Below, piece after piece: positions 51,114-59,085 of a DNA stretch of 64,000 nucleotides (the stretch's first letter is position 1; each line of letters begins with the position of its first letter). This DNA is from Pseudobutyrivibrio sp. OR37. Its GTDB lineage: Bacteria; Bacillota; Clostridia; Lachnospirales; Lachnospiraceae. The translations under genes and the position numbers were made by a program. The DNA is taken from NCBI RefSeq assembly GCF_900113655.1, contig NZ_FOQF01000020.1:1-64000 (forward strand). The letters run 5' to 3'. The notes under the pieces are model-generated. The model had not been told where the DNA came from and searched no databases. It saw only the letters and a list, made by a program, of their open reading frames with translations.

Positions 51114-53246
51114 CTATTTAGCCTTTTTTCTTAAAGCTACAGCGATAACGCAAGCTATGCCTACTGCTACAACTGCCCCAATCACAGGCCATGGGAAATC
51201 AGCCATTAAACTATTTCCAATTGCAAGAGGTGCATCCTCATCACTTATTACTGTAGTTTCTTTTGTACTATCTTTTGTACTATCTTTTGAACTATCTTTT
51301 GTATTATCTGCCACATCATTTGTTGGCTCAATTTCTACATTTTCTTCATCTTCTGCTTCAACTGATTCTTCAACAGCTGGTGCTGTAGTCTTTGAAGTAG
51401 TTACAGCAGTCTTCTTTTCCTGCTTTGTAGTATTTAGTGCTGCAGTAGCTGGTGGAGCTGTAAGCTGAAGTTCTGTTGCAGTTACTACTGCAACAGGTCC
51501 TGGCTGGGCAGCATTTTGAGCAGGAGTGCTAACAGAAGTGTTGTTTCCATTATTTGTAGGTGCTGTAGGACCTACTACTGGAGCTGGTGTTGGCTCAGCT
51601 GGTGTAGGTTCAACTGGCTGAATCTTCTCCTTGATGATAGCTCCAATCATTTGAAGCTTTGTAAAGGTAGTTGGTGTAGCTCCAGTTGATTTTTCGTATT
51701 TATCTAAAGCCTTACCTGTAACATATTTTCTAGGTCCTACGTAACCCTTTACGCCCATAAGTCCCATGTTACGGATAGAATTCTTTACCATAACTGGAAG
51801 GTCTGCGCGATAGTCTAAATATTTGATACCAGAATTTGCATAGTACTGAGTCTTCACAACATTTCCATTATCATCTGTTGTAAATCCAAATACTGTGTTC
51901 CATGCTTCGGTTGTAACTGTAGTACAGTTATGTGGCATGAACTGATATTCCTTAACACTTTCAGCACCATAATAATCTAACAGCTTTCTTGTCTGGTCGA
52001 AAGTGATGTCACATTCAACAATTTCATTTGGCCCCTGGTCATATTCTAATTTTTGATTATATAATTCTCTATTAATGCAAACACCACCTGGAGTAGTAGC
52101 ATTATAAACCTTATTTAGAAGCTCTGGAAGCTTTGGAAGAACAACTCCTGCCACCTCTGGCAAATGAGCCTTAACATATTCCATATCAGGATTTGAGCCT
52201 GTTGCTGCAGCATATAATTCCATAAGCTTATTAACAACTTCCTCTGAATAGATGCCATTAACAATATCGTAGTAAATCTGCTGTGTCTTAGCATCTTCCA
52301 TTGAATAGTGGCCAATAGATACATAATCACCTCTATTAAGGATAACTACTGCTGGCGAATGCGTGCCATGATTATCATCCCTAATGTACATATCCTTAGC
52401 TGCCTGTGCGCGCTGTTCTTTATTAGCCTTATTTACTTCATCTACAGTGCTTCTCCATGATGTGATTTCAGCACCCTCAGCATCAGTTTCAGCTGCCTTT
52501 GCAGCATCCTGAAGCTTTTTACTGTAAGCTTCGTTTGTAACGTAATATTCGTAAATATCATCTACATCAATCTTAAGATTATCCACATAGCTGGTGTATA
52601 CAATGTAAACATGGCCATGTGTTGGATTCTTGGTTGATTCATCATGACGAGCCACCAATCTAACTGAACCAACAACTCCTCCGTTGATTCCATAGACCAT
52701 GCGGTCTTCTTGCTTTTCGTCAATATCGTTGTAGCCATCATTATCTGAATCTACTTTTGTAGGATCTGATAAAAGTACTGCGTACTTATCGTCCTTGATA
52801 ATAATTTCTTCACCATTCTTGAGGCCATCTGAATCAAAATCGTCTGAGCTTTGAACCTCCAAATAGGTAGCATTTCCAAATATCTTTTTGCCATCCTCGG
52901 TAAGAACGTCTCCATCGCAAAGGCGTTTTGTCATTAAATCAGAAATACCATCCTTATTGAAATCTTCATCAGCCTTTGGATCAATTAGCTCGTATTTGTC
53001 TAAATCGATTTCATTTTGATTGTTTTCCTCTTCAGACTTGGTTGTTTCTTCTTTCTTTGAAGTCTCGTCTTGTGTTGTGTCTGATTCTGTTTTTGTGTCG
53101 TTTTCGCTAGTAGTAGTTTCTGTTACTTCTGAAGCTTCTGTCACTTCAGTAACTTCATCATCAGCCAATACTGTTATTGGTGAAACTGCCTGAAAAACTA
53201 TGGCACCCGCTAGAATCATTGCAACAAATTTGCAATTCTTCTTCAT
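51114..53246 (-). CDS. Surface protein B: paralogue of surface protein A
   Basis: A 710-residue exported protein with the same order as its neighbour. Signal peptide 1-28, acidic Ser/Thr stretch 30-88, three calcium-type loops (~95-106, ~136-147, ~166-177), central domain with GHVYIVYTSYVDNL (His212), LNRGDYVSIGHY, PGGVCIN (Cys390) and PHNCTTVTTEAWNTVFG (Cys441). A Pro linker and four 4-residue KDST-type repeats follow (DNA repeat 51261-51308), then ISDEDAPLAI, a transmembrane helix and the tail RKKAK. His, both Cys, and the Trp-Asn after the second Cys are kept in both paralogues. No LPXTG is present. Confidence 0.8.
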   Translation of the reverse strand: MKKNCKFVAMILAGAIVFQAVSPITVLADDEVTEVTEASEVTETTTSENDTKTESDTTQDETSKKEETTKSEEENNQNEIDLDKYELIDPKADEDFNKDGISDLMTKRLCDGDVLTEDGKKIFGNATYLEVQSSDDFDSDGLKNGEEIIIKDDKYAVLLSDPTKVDSDNDGYNDIDEKQEDRMVYGINGGVVGSVRLVARHDESTKNPTHGHVYIVYTSYVDNLKIDVDDIYEYYVTNEAYSKKLQDAAKAAETDAEGAEITSWRSTVDEVNKANKEQRAQAAKDMYIRDDNHGTHSPAVVILNRGDYVSIGHYSMEDAKTQQIYYDIVNGIYSEEVVNKLMELYAAATGSNPDMEYVKAHLPEVAGVVLPKLPELLNKVYNATTPGGVCINRELYNQKLEYDQGPNEIVECDITFDQTRKLLDYYGAESVKEYQFMPHNCTTVTTEAWNTVFGFTTDDNGNVVKTQYYANSGIKYLDYRADLPVMVKNSIRNMGLMGVKGYVGPRKYVTGKALDKYEKSTGATPTTFTKLQMIGAIIKEKIQPVEPTPAEPTPAPVVGPTAPTNNGNNTSVSTPAQNAAQPGPVAVVTATELQLTAPPATAALNTTKQEKKTAVTTSKTTAPAVEESVEAEDEENVEIEPTNDVADNTKDSSKDSTKDSTKETTVISDEDAPLAIGNSLMADFPWPVIGAVVAVGIACVIAVALRKKAK
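51261..51308. repeat. Four tandem 12-bp repeats inside surface protein B
   Basis: Unit TTTTGTACTATC, four copies with two substitutions, in frame, encoding KDS(S/T)-type tetrapeptides in the wall-spanning linker. Copy number could vary between strains by slippage. Confidence 0.85.
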
Positions 53247-53282
53247 AAAAATATCCTCCCATAAAAATAAAAACCGTGGATT

Positions 53283-53336
53283 ATTATACCATATAGAAAA
53301 TATGCGGGATACTAAAACTTACGACACGAGTTTCCA
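53283..53336 (-). promoter_or_regulatory. Promoter of surface protein B
   Basis: Minus strand: -10 TATAAT within TATATGGTATAAT, and TGGAAACT at 53329-53336. The ATACCATATA and AGTTTCCA blocks are 43 nt apart here and upstream of surface protein A. The -35 is not recognisable, suggesting an activator. Confidence 0.55.
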
Positions 53337-53364
53337 TTATTGAGTAAGAATACACAGGGCATAA

Positions 53365-53392
53365 AAAACCAAGCTCCGAAAAGCTTGGTTTT
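53365..53392 (-). terminator. Terminator after the short flagellin gene
   Basis: Perfect 11-bp stem AAAACCAAGCT/AGCTTGGTTTT with a 6-nt loop; U-run on the minus strand. Confidence 0.88.
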
Positions 53393-53408
53393 AATGAGTT
53401 TATTAATT

Positions 53409-54224
53409 TTATGCCTCAAACATCTTGTTTACAAGATTTGCTTCATTATCCATTTGTTTTTTTAGCGCCATGTTCTGAGCCTGATTAACAACCTGGCTAG
53501 TCTTTCTTCTGGTAATTGCATCTGCAAAATCTGCATCCTCCTTACGAGACTGAGCTGCTGTAAGATTTTCTGCTGTGTTACCATTTACATTATAGGCAGC
53601 CTCAAGACCATTAGTTTCAGCTCCAATCTTGCTTCGCATAGAAGAAAGCTTTGAATAAGTAGAATCTAGGGCATCTGTGGAAATCTTGTCTGGATTTCCT
53701 GAAATATCAAAGTTCTCTAACTCGGACATTGCGGCTTTTGCATCAGCCTCTGCAATTGTAGAGCTTGAATTGCCTGTATAAATATTGATGTCGCCAGTGC
53801 TTCCATCCAAAAGCTTCTTTTCATTATATTGAGCCTGGTTGATAGTCTGATTAATTGTGGCAATGGATTGCTTATTAGCCTCCTGAAGGATAGCTCTGTC
53901 GCTGTCTGAATACAGACCGTTCATTGCACGAACTGTGTTCTGCTGAACATCTCCAAGGGAATCCGAGATATTAGCAAGTGCACCATCGGCAATGTTTGCC
54001 GCATCGATTCCATAAGATATATTCTTGCTGCCCTGATTTAAGCTGTTAACCTCTTTTTCAATCTGCTTTGAAATAGCAAGTGCAACTGCATCATCAGCTG
54101 CGGTATTTACCTTTTTGCCTGATGAAAGCTCCCTTGCACTTTTCTTCTGGTGAGCCTCAGTGGCCTTCATGTGATTAATAGTGTTCTTATACTGTGATGT
54201 ATTTAGGTTAGATTGAATATTCAT
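53409..54224 (-). CDS. Short flagellin-like protein
   Basis: A 271-residue flagellin with N-terminal D0/D1 (MNIQSNLNTSQYKNTINHMK ... LSSGKKVNTAADDAVALAIS) and C-terminal D1/D0 (QSRKEDADFADAITRRKTSQ ... LVNKMFEA). Only a short central region is present, so it lacks the exposed D2/D3 domains. It ends MFEA rather than the usual LLxx. Start 54224 follows GAGGTGTG. It is distinct from the long flagellin at 62764. It may be a minor filament component. Confidence 0.88.
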   Translation of the reverse strand: MNIQSNLNTSQYKNTINHMKATEAHQKKSARELSSGKKVNTAADDAVALAISKQIEKEVNSLNQGSKNISYGIDAANIADGALANISDSLGDVQQNTVRAMNGLYSDSDRAILQEANKQSIATINQTINQAQYNEKKLLDGSTGDINIYTGNSSSTIAEADAKAAMSELENFDISGNPDKISTDALDSTYSKLSSMRSKIGAETNGLEAAYNVNGNTAENLTAAQSRKEDADFADAITRRKTSQVVNQAQNMALKKQMDNEANLVNKMFEA

Positions 54225-54324
54225 AACACACACCTCAATCTTTCGTTATACATGTTTTAACATTTTCCGATTCTTAACACTATTATAACACCGTGCCATT
54301 ATATTGTCTGTGAAAAATCTGTTA

Positions 54325-55383
54325 CTAATCCTCAGTATCGCCGTGGACGTTACCAAACTTTTCTAAATTTGTAGTCTGTCTTTTTATTTCTGCATTGTAG
54401 CGCTTTTCAACAGAATCCCAATAATTTTCAAGGGCTTTATCCCCTCTTCTATCTGGAAGCTGCATATCCTTTGAAAGAATCTCTCCAAAGTATTTTGAAA
54501 GCTTTTCGGCACCAGCAAGATTAAGATGTAAGCCACCGTCGTAGGTGTCCTTTGTCCAATCTAATTCCATTTCATCCTGGGCCTCAAGGAAATTAATATA
54601 AGTAAGATTGTTTTCCTTTGCATAATCTACCATCTGCTTGTCCCACTCTTCATACCAATATGGATAAAGTGTTGGAGCCTTTACAAGCACAAGCTGAACA
54701 TCATTGTCCTTGCAAAGCTTTGTGAGCTTGTCCAGATAGTAATAGGCATTGTCGCCGAATTGATAATCCGCAAGAGGTCTACCCTCAGGAACATCTGTGG
54801 CTTCCTTGACATCTACACGCATGTAGTAGCCGTTGAAGGAAACCTTGTCTCTGTGAAGTAAGTATTTAAAATCGTCTGAATTTAAATCGCTCCATCTGCT
54901 GTGGTAACGCAATATTGGGAACAGATACTCAATGAAATGCTCATCCTCCATCATGGATGCTTTGATGGAACCTACCTTACTTTCTGACCATTTCATGCCA
55001 TCGATGGTCATGCGATTGTAGGCCTCGTTCTGTGGCTCGTTGTATTTCATTGATAGCACGTTGAAAACTATCATGTCAGGATGCTCTCTTTTAATAGTCT
55101 CCTCTGCCAGATAGTAGGACTGCCAGATAAGCTGTTGAGCGCTGCCACGTATATACGAATTGATGCCATAATTTTCCCACAGGTAAACGGGTGATATGTT
55201 TTCATAAAGCTCGCAGTCGCCAATGAAAACCACATCATGGTCTGTTGGGTCGTCGTAGTATTCACCTATCATTGCGCCTTCTAGGATGCCTGTCATGTAT
55301 TTAGGCTCTAGGAGTTTGGTGGTGAAGAAGATGCCGGTGATGGATATGGTGAGAATTAATATAATTGAAATAAATTTTTTCAT
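54325..55383 (-). CDS. DltD-like SGNH-fold membrane-anchored protein
   Basis: A 352-residue protein with an N-terminal signal anchor (MKKFISIILILTISITGIFF) and an extracytoplasmic SGNH/alginate-acetylation-like domain. The first block is VVFIGDCELYENISP, with Cys in place of the usual Ser, and the C-terminal block GGLHLNLAGAEKL supplies the Asp/His-type motif. By position it corresponds to DltD, acting with the MBOAT protein to pass an acyl group to a surface polymer. The ribosome site GAGGG before ATG 55383 is the end of the palindromic repeat at 55389. Confidence 0.75.
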   Translation of the reverse strand: MKKFISIILILTISITGIFFTTKLLEPKYMTGILEGAMIGEYYDDPTDHDVVFIGDCELYENISPVYLWENYGINSYIRGSAQQLIWQSYYLAEETIKREHPDMIVFNVLSMKYNEPQNEAYNRMTIDGMKWSESKVGSIKASMMEDEHFIEYLFPILRYHSRWSDLNSDDFKYLLHRDKVSFNGYYMRVDVKEATDVPEGRPLADYQFGDNAYYYLDKLTKLCKDNDVQLVLVKAPTLYPYWYEEWDKQMVDYAKENNLTYINFLEAQDEMELDWTKDTYDGGLHLNLAGAEKLSKYFGEILSKDMQLPDRRGDKALENYWDSVEKRYNAEIKRQTTNLEKFGNVHGDTED

Positions 55384-55388
55384 GTATG

Positions 55389-55433
55389 CCCTCATCCGCC
55401 CCTTCGGGGCACCTTCCCCCAGAGGGGGAAGGC
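55389..55433 (-). repeat. Palindromic intergenic repeat, copy 4
   Basis: Hairpins GCCCC-TTCG-GGGGC and CCTTCCCCC/GGGGGAAGG, end CCTCATCCG. It fills the MBOAT-DltD junction, 4 nt after the MBOAT stop, and its end GATGAGGG gives the ribosome site of the next gene. Confidence 0.88.
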
Positions 55434-55437
55434 ATTA

Positions 55438-57030
55438 TTAAAATTGATTATATATGAACTGGCTGGCCGAATATCCGATGCCGTAGGCGCCGAAGATTAG
55501 GGTGGCCATAAATAATCCGTACCAGATGATAAAACGTACTGGGGCGGCGCAGGTTGCGATTTTGCCACGGACGCTTCCACTTCGGCCAATTAAGCTTACT
55601 GTGATAAGAATAAGCATTCCTACAAATACAACAGCATAGTCAAAGCCTGTAATGCCCATTCCTGTAAAGGCTGCTGGTGTAAGCTGAGCAAAGCTTGAAT
55701 CTGCAAAGATGCTTCCAAACATTTTGAAGGTAAGTGGTACATCTCTGTAGCAGTCAAACATACGAAGTGATGACATGATAAGGACTGTTCTGATTACCTG
55801 GAACAATCTCCAGCCGAAGGTGCCATCTACATGAACCTTGCTGTGGAACCATCTGTAGAATGGCTCTAGCTCTTGGGAAATCATGATGACTACAAAGTTG
55901 CCAAGTCCCCATACGATAAAGTTCCAGCTGGCTCCATGCCAGATACCTGTAGTAAACCAAACTATAAAGCTGGATAGGTAAACTGGTACACGCTTGCCAA
56001 GATTATTTCCAAGGCGTGCTCTACTCTTCTTTGAAAGCTTCATCATAAACTGGCTGGCAGATATAGGATAGAAAATGTAATCTGTAAACCATGTTCCCAT
56101 GGTAATGTGCCATCTATTCCAGTATTCCTTGATGTTCTTTGAGAAGTATGGGCGAATAAAGTTTTCTGTAACCTTAATTCCCATTGTCTCTGCCACACCG
56201 ATAGTAATATCAATACCACCAGTAAAATCTGCATAAAGCTCTAAGGCATAGAACATTGCGCCTGCAAAGGCGTAGAAGCCATTATAGGTATCTGGATCTG
56301 CAATGATTGCCTGAACAGCCACAAGTATTCTATCTGCAATAACAAGCTTTTTGAAAAATCCCCAAAGGATTCGTTCTAAGCCAAAGCTTACAGTTCTCCA
56401 ATCGAATTTGTGCTCCTCATAAAGAGTCTGGCTCAAATCAGCGTAACGGCTGATAGGACCCTGCACCAGCTGTGGGAAGAATGAAACAAAAAGTGCAAAC
56501 TTGAACAGATTATCCTGAGCCTTGAACTTGCCATTGAATACATCGATAAGGTAGCCCATAGACTGGAAGGTGTAGAAGGAAATACCCATTGGGATAATCA
56601 AATCCACAAATGAGATTCCATCTGGCCTTCCAAAGCTTGCCATAATGCCGTTGATATTTGCGATGGTGAAATTTGTGTATTTTGTAACCGCAAGAATACC
56701 TAAATTCAAAAGAAGGCAGGCGAGGAAAATCTTCTTTTCAGCTGCATGCTCCTTAGCCTTTAGAGCTTTTCTTTCTTCCTTTTCATATTCCTTTTTATGC
56801 TCCTTGAACCATGCATCAAAGCTTTCCTTTTTATCGGAAATCTTTTTGGCGGCAAAAAAAGTAGTCACTGTAGTGACCATAATAAAAATCAAATATCTTG
56901 GGTCACACATAAAATAAAATGCGTAACTTGCAAGAAGCAGGAAGGACCACTGGGCCCTTCCTGGCAACAAATAATACATTATAAATACTACTAATAAAAA
57001 TAATAAAAATTCGTAGCTTGTAAATAACAT
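55438..57030 (-). CDS. MBOAT-family acyltransferase (DltB/AlgI-like)
   Basis: A 530-residue membrane protein with 11-12 transmembrane helices and the MBOAT signature: Asn/His region NRWHITMGTWFTDYIFYPIS and catalytic His in TGIWHGASWNFIVWG. It begins MLFTSYEFLLFLLVVFIMYY, typical for AlgI-like members. It transfers an acyl or aminoacyl group across the membrane, here probably from the carrier protein encoded 5 nt upstream. Confidence 0.9.
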   Translation of the reverse strand: MLFTSYEFLLFLLVVFIMYYLLPGRAQWSFLLLASYAFYFMCDPRYLIFIMVTTVTTFFAAKKISDKKESFDAWFKEHKKEYEKEERKALKAKEHAAEKKIFLACLLLNLGILAVTKYTNFTIANINGIMASFGRPDGISFVDLIIPMGISFYTFQSMGYLIDVFNGKFKAQDNLFKFALFVSFFPQLVQGPISRYADLSQTLYEEHKFDWRTVSFGLERILWGFFKKLVIADRILVAVQAIIADPDTYNGFYAFAGAMFYALELYADFTGGIDITIGVAETMGIKVTENFIRPYFSKNIKEYWNRWHITMGTWFTDYIFYPISASQFMMKLSKKSRARLGNNLGKRVPVYLSSFIVWFTTGIWHGASWNFIVWGLGNFVVIMISQELEPFYRWFHSKVHVDGTFGWRLFQVIRTVLIMSSLRMFDCYRDVPLTFKMFGSIFADSSFAQLTPAAFTGMGITGFDYAVVFVGMLILITVSLIGRSGSVRGKIATCAAPVRFIIWYGLFMATLIFGAYGIGYSASQFIYNQF

Positions 57031-57034
57031 TTAA

Positions 57035-57268
57035 TTAATCCTCATCATCTAATTTAGCTTTAATCAAAGCATAGATTGTCTCTGCTGATGCAAAATTCTC
57101 AGGTGTAAGCTCTGCTGCACCAATTGTAACATCAAACTCCTCATTAATCTCCGAAATCAGTGACACAATATCAAATGAATCAAGTATTCCTCCTGTCACT
57201 AAATCCTTTGCAGTTGTGAAATCCACCTCTGGGTGTAAGTCTCCTAAAATTGTAAGTAATTCTTCCAT
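57035..57268 (-). CDS. Acyl/aminoacyl carrier protein (DltC-like)
   Basis: A 77-residue carrier protein with phosphopantetheine Ser31 in GGILDSFDIVSLI. The remainder is strongly acidic (ends KLDDED). Size, the GGxLDSF motif and the neighbours fit DltC. AAGGAGAT precedes the ATG. It carries the activated amino acid from the adenylating enzyme to the MBOAT protein. Confidence 0.85.
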   Translation of the reverse strand: MEELLTILGDLHPEVDFTTAKDLVTGGILDSFDIVSLISEINEEFDVTIGAAELTPENFASAETIYALIKAKLDDED

Positions 57269-57288
57269 GTTTTATCTCCTTTTCGTGT

Positions 57289-57420
57289 AGCGGCCTCTTA
57301 GTACTCCGTGCTCCCGGAGGCCACCTCCCATTGCAGTCAAGGGAACCTCCCCTTCGGGGTCCCTCCTTAACTACATGGGGCCCTCCTCCTCGCGCTTGCC
57401 TAGGTTGAGTTGCCGCTTAT
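57289..57420 (-). repeat. GC-rich structured intercistronic segment
   Basis: Between the adenylating enzyme and the carrier gene. It holds GGCCTC...GGAGGCC, a CCCC-TTCG-GGGG hairpin and outer GCGGC/GCCGC arms. It resembles a diverged member of the palindromic repeat family fused to palindrome P3. Confidence 0.5.
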
Positions 57421-57427
57421 TATATGA

Positions 57428-57513
57428 GCCTGTAGTTAACAAGATATTATATTTCTCAAGGAGAGCTTTCTTCAGCTCGACGGAGAAATATAATGCTTGT
57501 TAGCGTAACAGGC
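57428..57513. repeat. Large imperfect palindrome P3
   Basis: Terminal arms GCCTGT (57428-57433) and ACAGGC (57508-57513); TAACAAG/CTTGTTA (57437-57443, 57496-57502); a perfect 12-bp arm ATTATATTTCTC/GAGAAATATAAT (57446-57457, 57483-57494); and GAGCT/AGCTC at the tip. It begins 4 nt past the stop codon of the adenylating enzyme. Confidence 0.7.
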
Positions 57514-57516
57514 GGA

Positions 57517-59028
57517 CTAACGGCTTTCGAACATCTTGGTAAGACGCACACGGTCTATCTTTCCATTGGCTGTGAATGGCATTTCTTCAAGGCGATTTAC
57601 CTTGTTTGGCAGCATGTAGCGTGGCAGCTTTGTTTTAAGTGCCTTGATAAGGTCGCCTTCTGTGATGTCGCCTACGTAATAGAGGACGATTTTGCCCTGT
57701 TCCTTGGCGTAGATGCAGCCGGAAAGCTTTATTTCTGGGACCAGGTTTACGTTGGCTTCGATTTCGCCTAACTCGATGCGGTGTCCCATGTGCTTAATCT
57801 GGAAATCCTTACGTGAGTGGAATATAAGCTCGCCGTATTCGTTGATGTGGCCCATATCTCCTGTGCGGTAAATGATTTCTGGATAAGCTGTATTCAAAGG
57901 ATTTTGAACATAGGCTTCGCTAGTCTTTTCTGGGTTGTTGTAGTAGCCAAGTGTAACTGATGTACCACGGATACAGATTTCGCCCTGCTCTCCATCTTCT
58001 GCCAATGTGTTGTCATCCTTGAGTAAAAGGATTTCGGTGTTCTTGAATGGGAAGCCTACTGGGATTATCTCGTCATCTGCAAACTCTCTTTCCACTGGAT
58101 AATAGCAGCACATACCAGTGCCCTCTGTAGGACCGTAAAGATTGAAGAACTTTGCCTCAGGGCAAGCCTCTCTCCATAATCTAAACTGCTTGATTGGGAA
58201 TACCTCGCTACCAAATGCAATAGTACGAAGTGTGGTAGGCTTTACTGTATCAAATGTAGCAAAGGCACTAATCATTGTAAGTGCCGAAACTACCCAACAA
58301 ACTGTATTAATATTGTGCTCATTGATATATTCCACCAGCTTCACTGGGAACATGAAATATGAGTGTGGAATCAGGTATGTGGTTGCTCCAAATTTAAGAG
58401 TTGGATAAAGCTCCTTAAGGCAGGCGTCAAAATAAAGTGGTGTCTGATTACCAAAGATAGTGTCCTCGTTGAAGCCAAGTGTCTCTGAAAGCTGCTCGAT
58501 ATAATCGATTACAGAACGATGGCAGGCACACACGCCCTTTGGCACACCTGTAGAGCCTGACGTAAATACGATATAGATTGGATCTGTATCGATGGCCTTC
58601 TTTCTTACAAGAGCAAGCGCCTCATAATCTGGATTCGTATTTACGATATCTGAAAACAGAACAATGTCTGCCTTATAATCAAAGCCTTTTGCGATTTCCA
58701 CTGTGCTATCATCACAAATAATTACACGTGGCTTGCAGTTATCTAAAATAAGATTGATTCTGGTAGCTGGCATTTCGCTGTCGATTGGAACATAATAGCA
58801 ACCTGCGTTAATTACACCAAAAAAGGTTGCTATGGTGTTTGGACTCTTTTTCATGAACACGATAACTGGCTCGCGCTTGCAGCCTTTGTTTATCAGGCCT
58901 GTGCCTACGGAATCCATGATATTTTTTACGTCTGAAAAAGTAAGCTGTACCTCATCATCGGCGTAGGCGATTTTGGTTGGCACTCGGTTTAAAGATTCGT
59001 TTAAATAGTCTAGTACGTTGTTTTGCAT
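57517..59028 (-). CDS. Amino-acid-adenylating enzyme (DltA-like)
   Basis: A 503-residue adenylate-forming enzyme, the same length as DltA. Core motifs: TSGSTGVPKG (A3, ~150), NLYGPTEGTG (A5, ~292), YRTGDMG (A7, ~385) and the terminal NGKIDR with catalytic Lys (A10, ~490). It activates an amino acid with ATP and loads it onto the carrier protein at 57035. D-alanine is the usual DltA substrate; specificity here is uncertain, and an aspartate/glutamate-type racemase is directly upstream. Its ribosome site GAGGG is the end of the repeat at 59037. Confidence 0.88.
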   Translation of the reverse strand: MQNNVLDYLNESLNRVPTKIAYADDEVQLTFSDVKNIMDSVGTGLINKGCKREPVIVFMKKSPNTIATFFGVINAGCYYVPIDSEMPATRINLILDNCKPRVIICDDSTVEIAKGFDYKADIVLFSDIVNTNPDYEALALVRKKAIDTDPIYIVFTSGSTGVPKGVCACHRSVIDYIEQLSETLGFNEDTIFGNQTPLYFDACLKELYPTLKFGATTYLIPHSYFMFPVKLVEYINEHNINTVCWVVSALTMISAFATFDTVKPTTLRTIAFGSEVFPIKQFRLWREACPEAKFFNLYGPTEGTGMCCYYPVEREFADDEIIPVGFPFKNTEILLLKDDNTLAEDGEQGEICIRGTSVTLGYYNNPEKTSEAYVQNPLNTAYPEIIYRTGDMGHINEYGELIFHSRKDFQIKHMGHRIELGEIEANVNLVPEIKLSGCIYAKEQGKIVLYYVGDITEGDLIKALKTKLPRYMLPNKVNRLEEMPFTANGKIDRVRLTKMFESR

Positions 59029-59036
59029 TTTTTTAC

Positions 59037-59080
59037 CCTCATCCGCCCCTTCGGGGCACCTTCCCCCAGAGGGGGAAGGC
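59037..59080 (-). repeat. Palindromic intergenic repeat, copy 6
   Basis: Nearly identical to the copy at 55389. It fills the racemase-DltA junction, and its end GATGAGGG lies 7-8 nt before the DltA-like ATG. Confidence 0.88.
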
Positions 59081-59085
59081 TTTTT

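Noticed and set aside
57428-57513. Integron attC-like site, because GTTAAC and RYYYAAC-like pieces are present
   Set aside because: The ordered core sites and a conserved GTTRRRY at the right place are missing, and there is no integrase.
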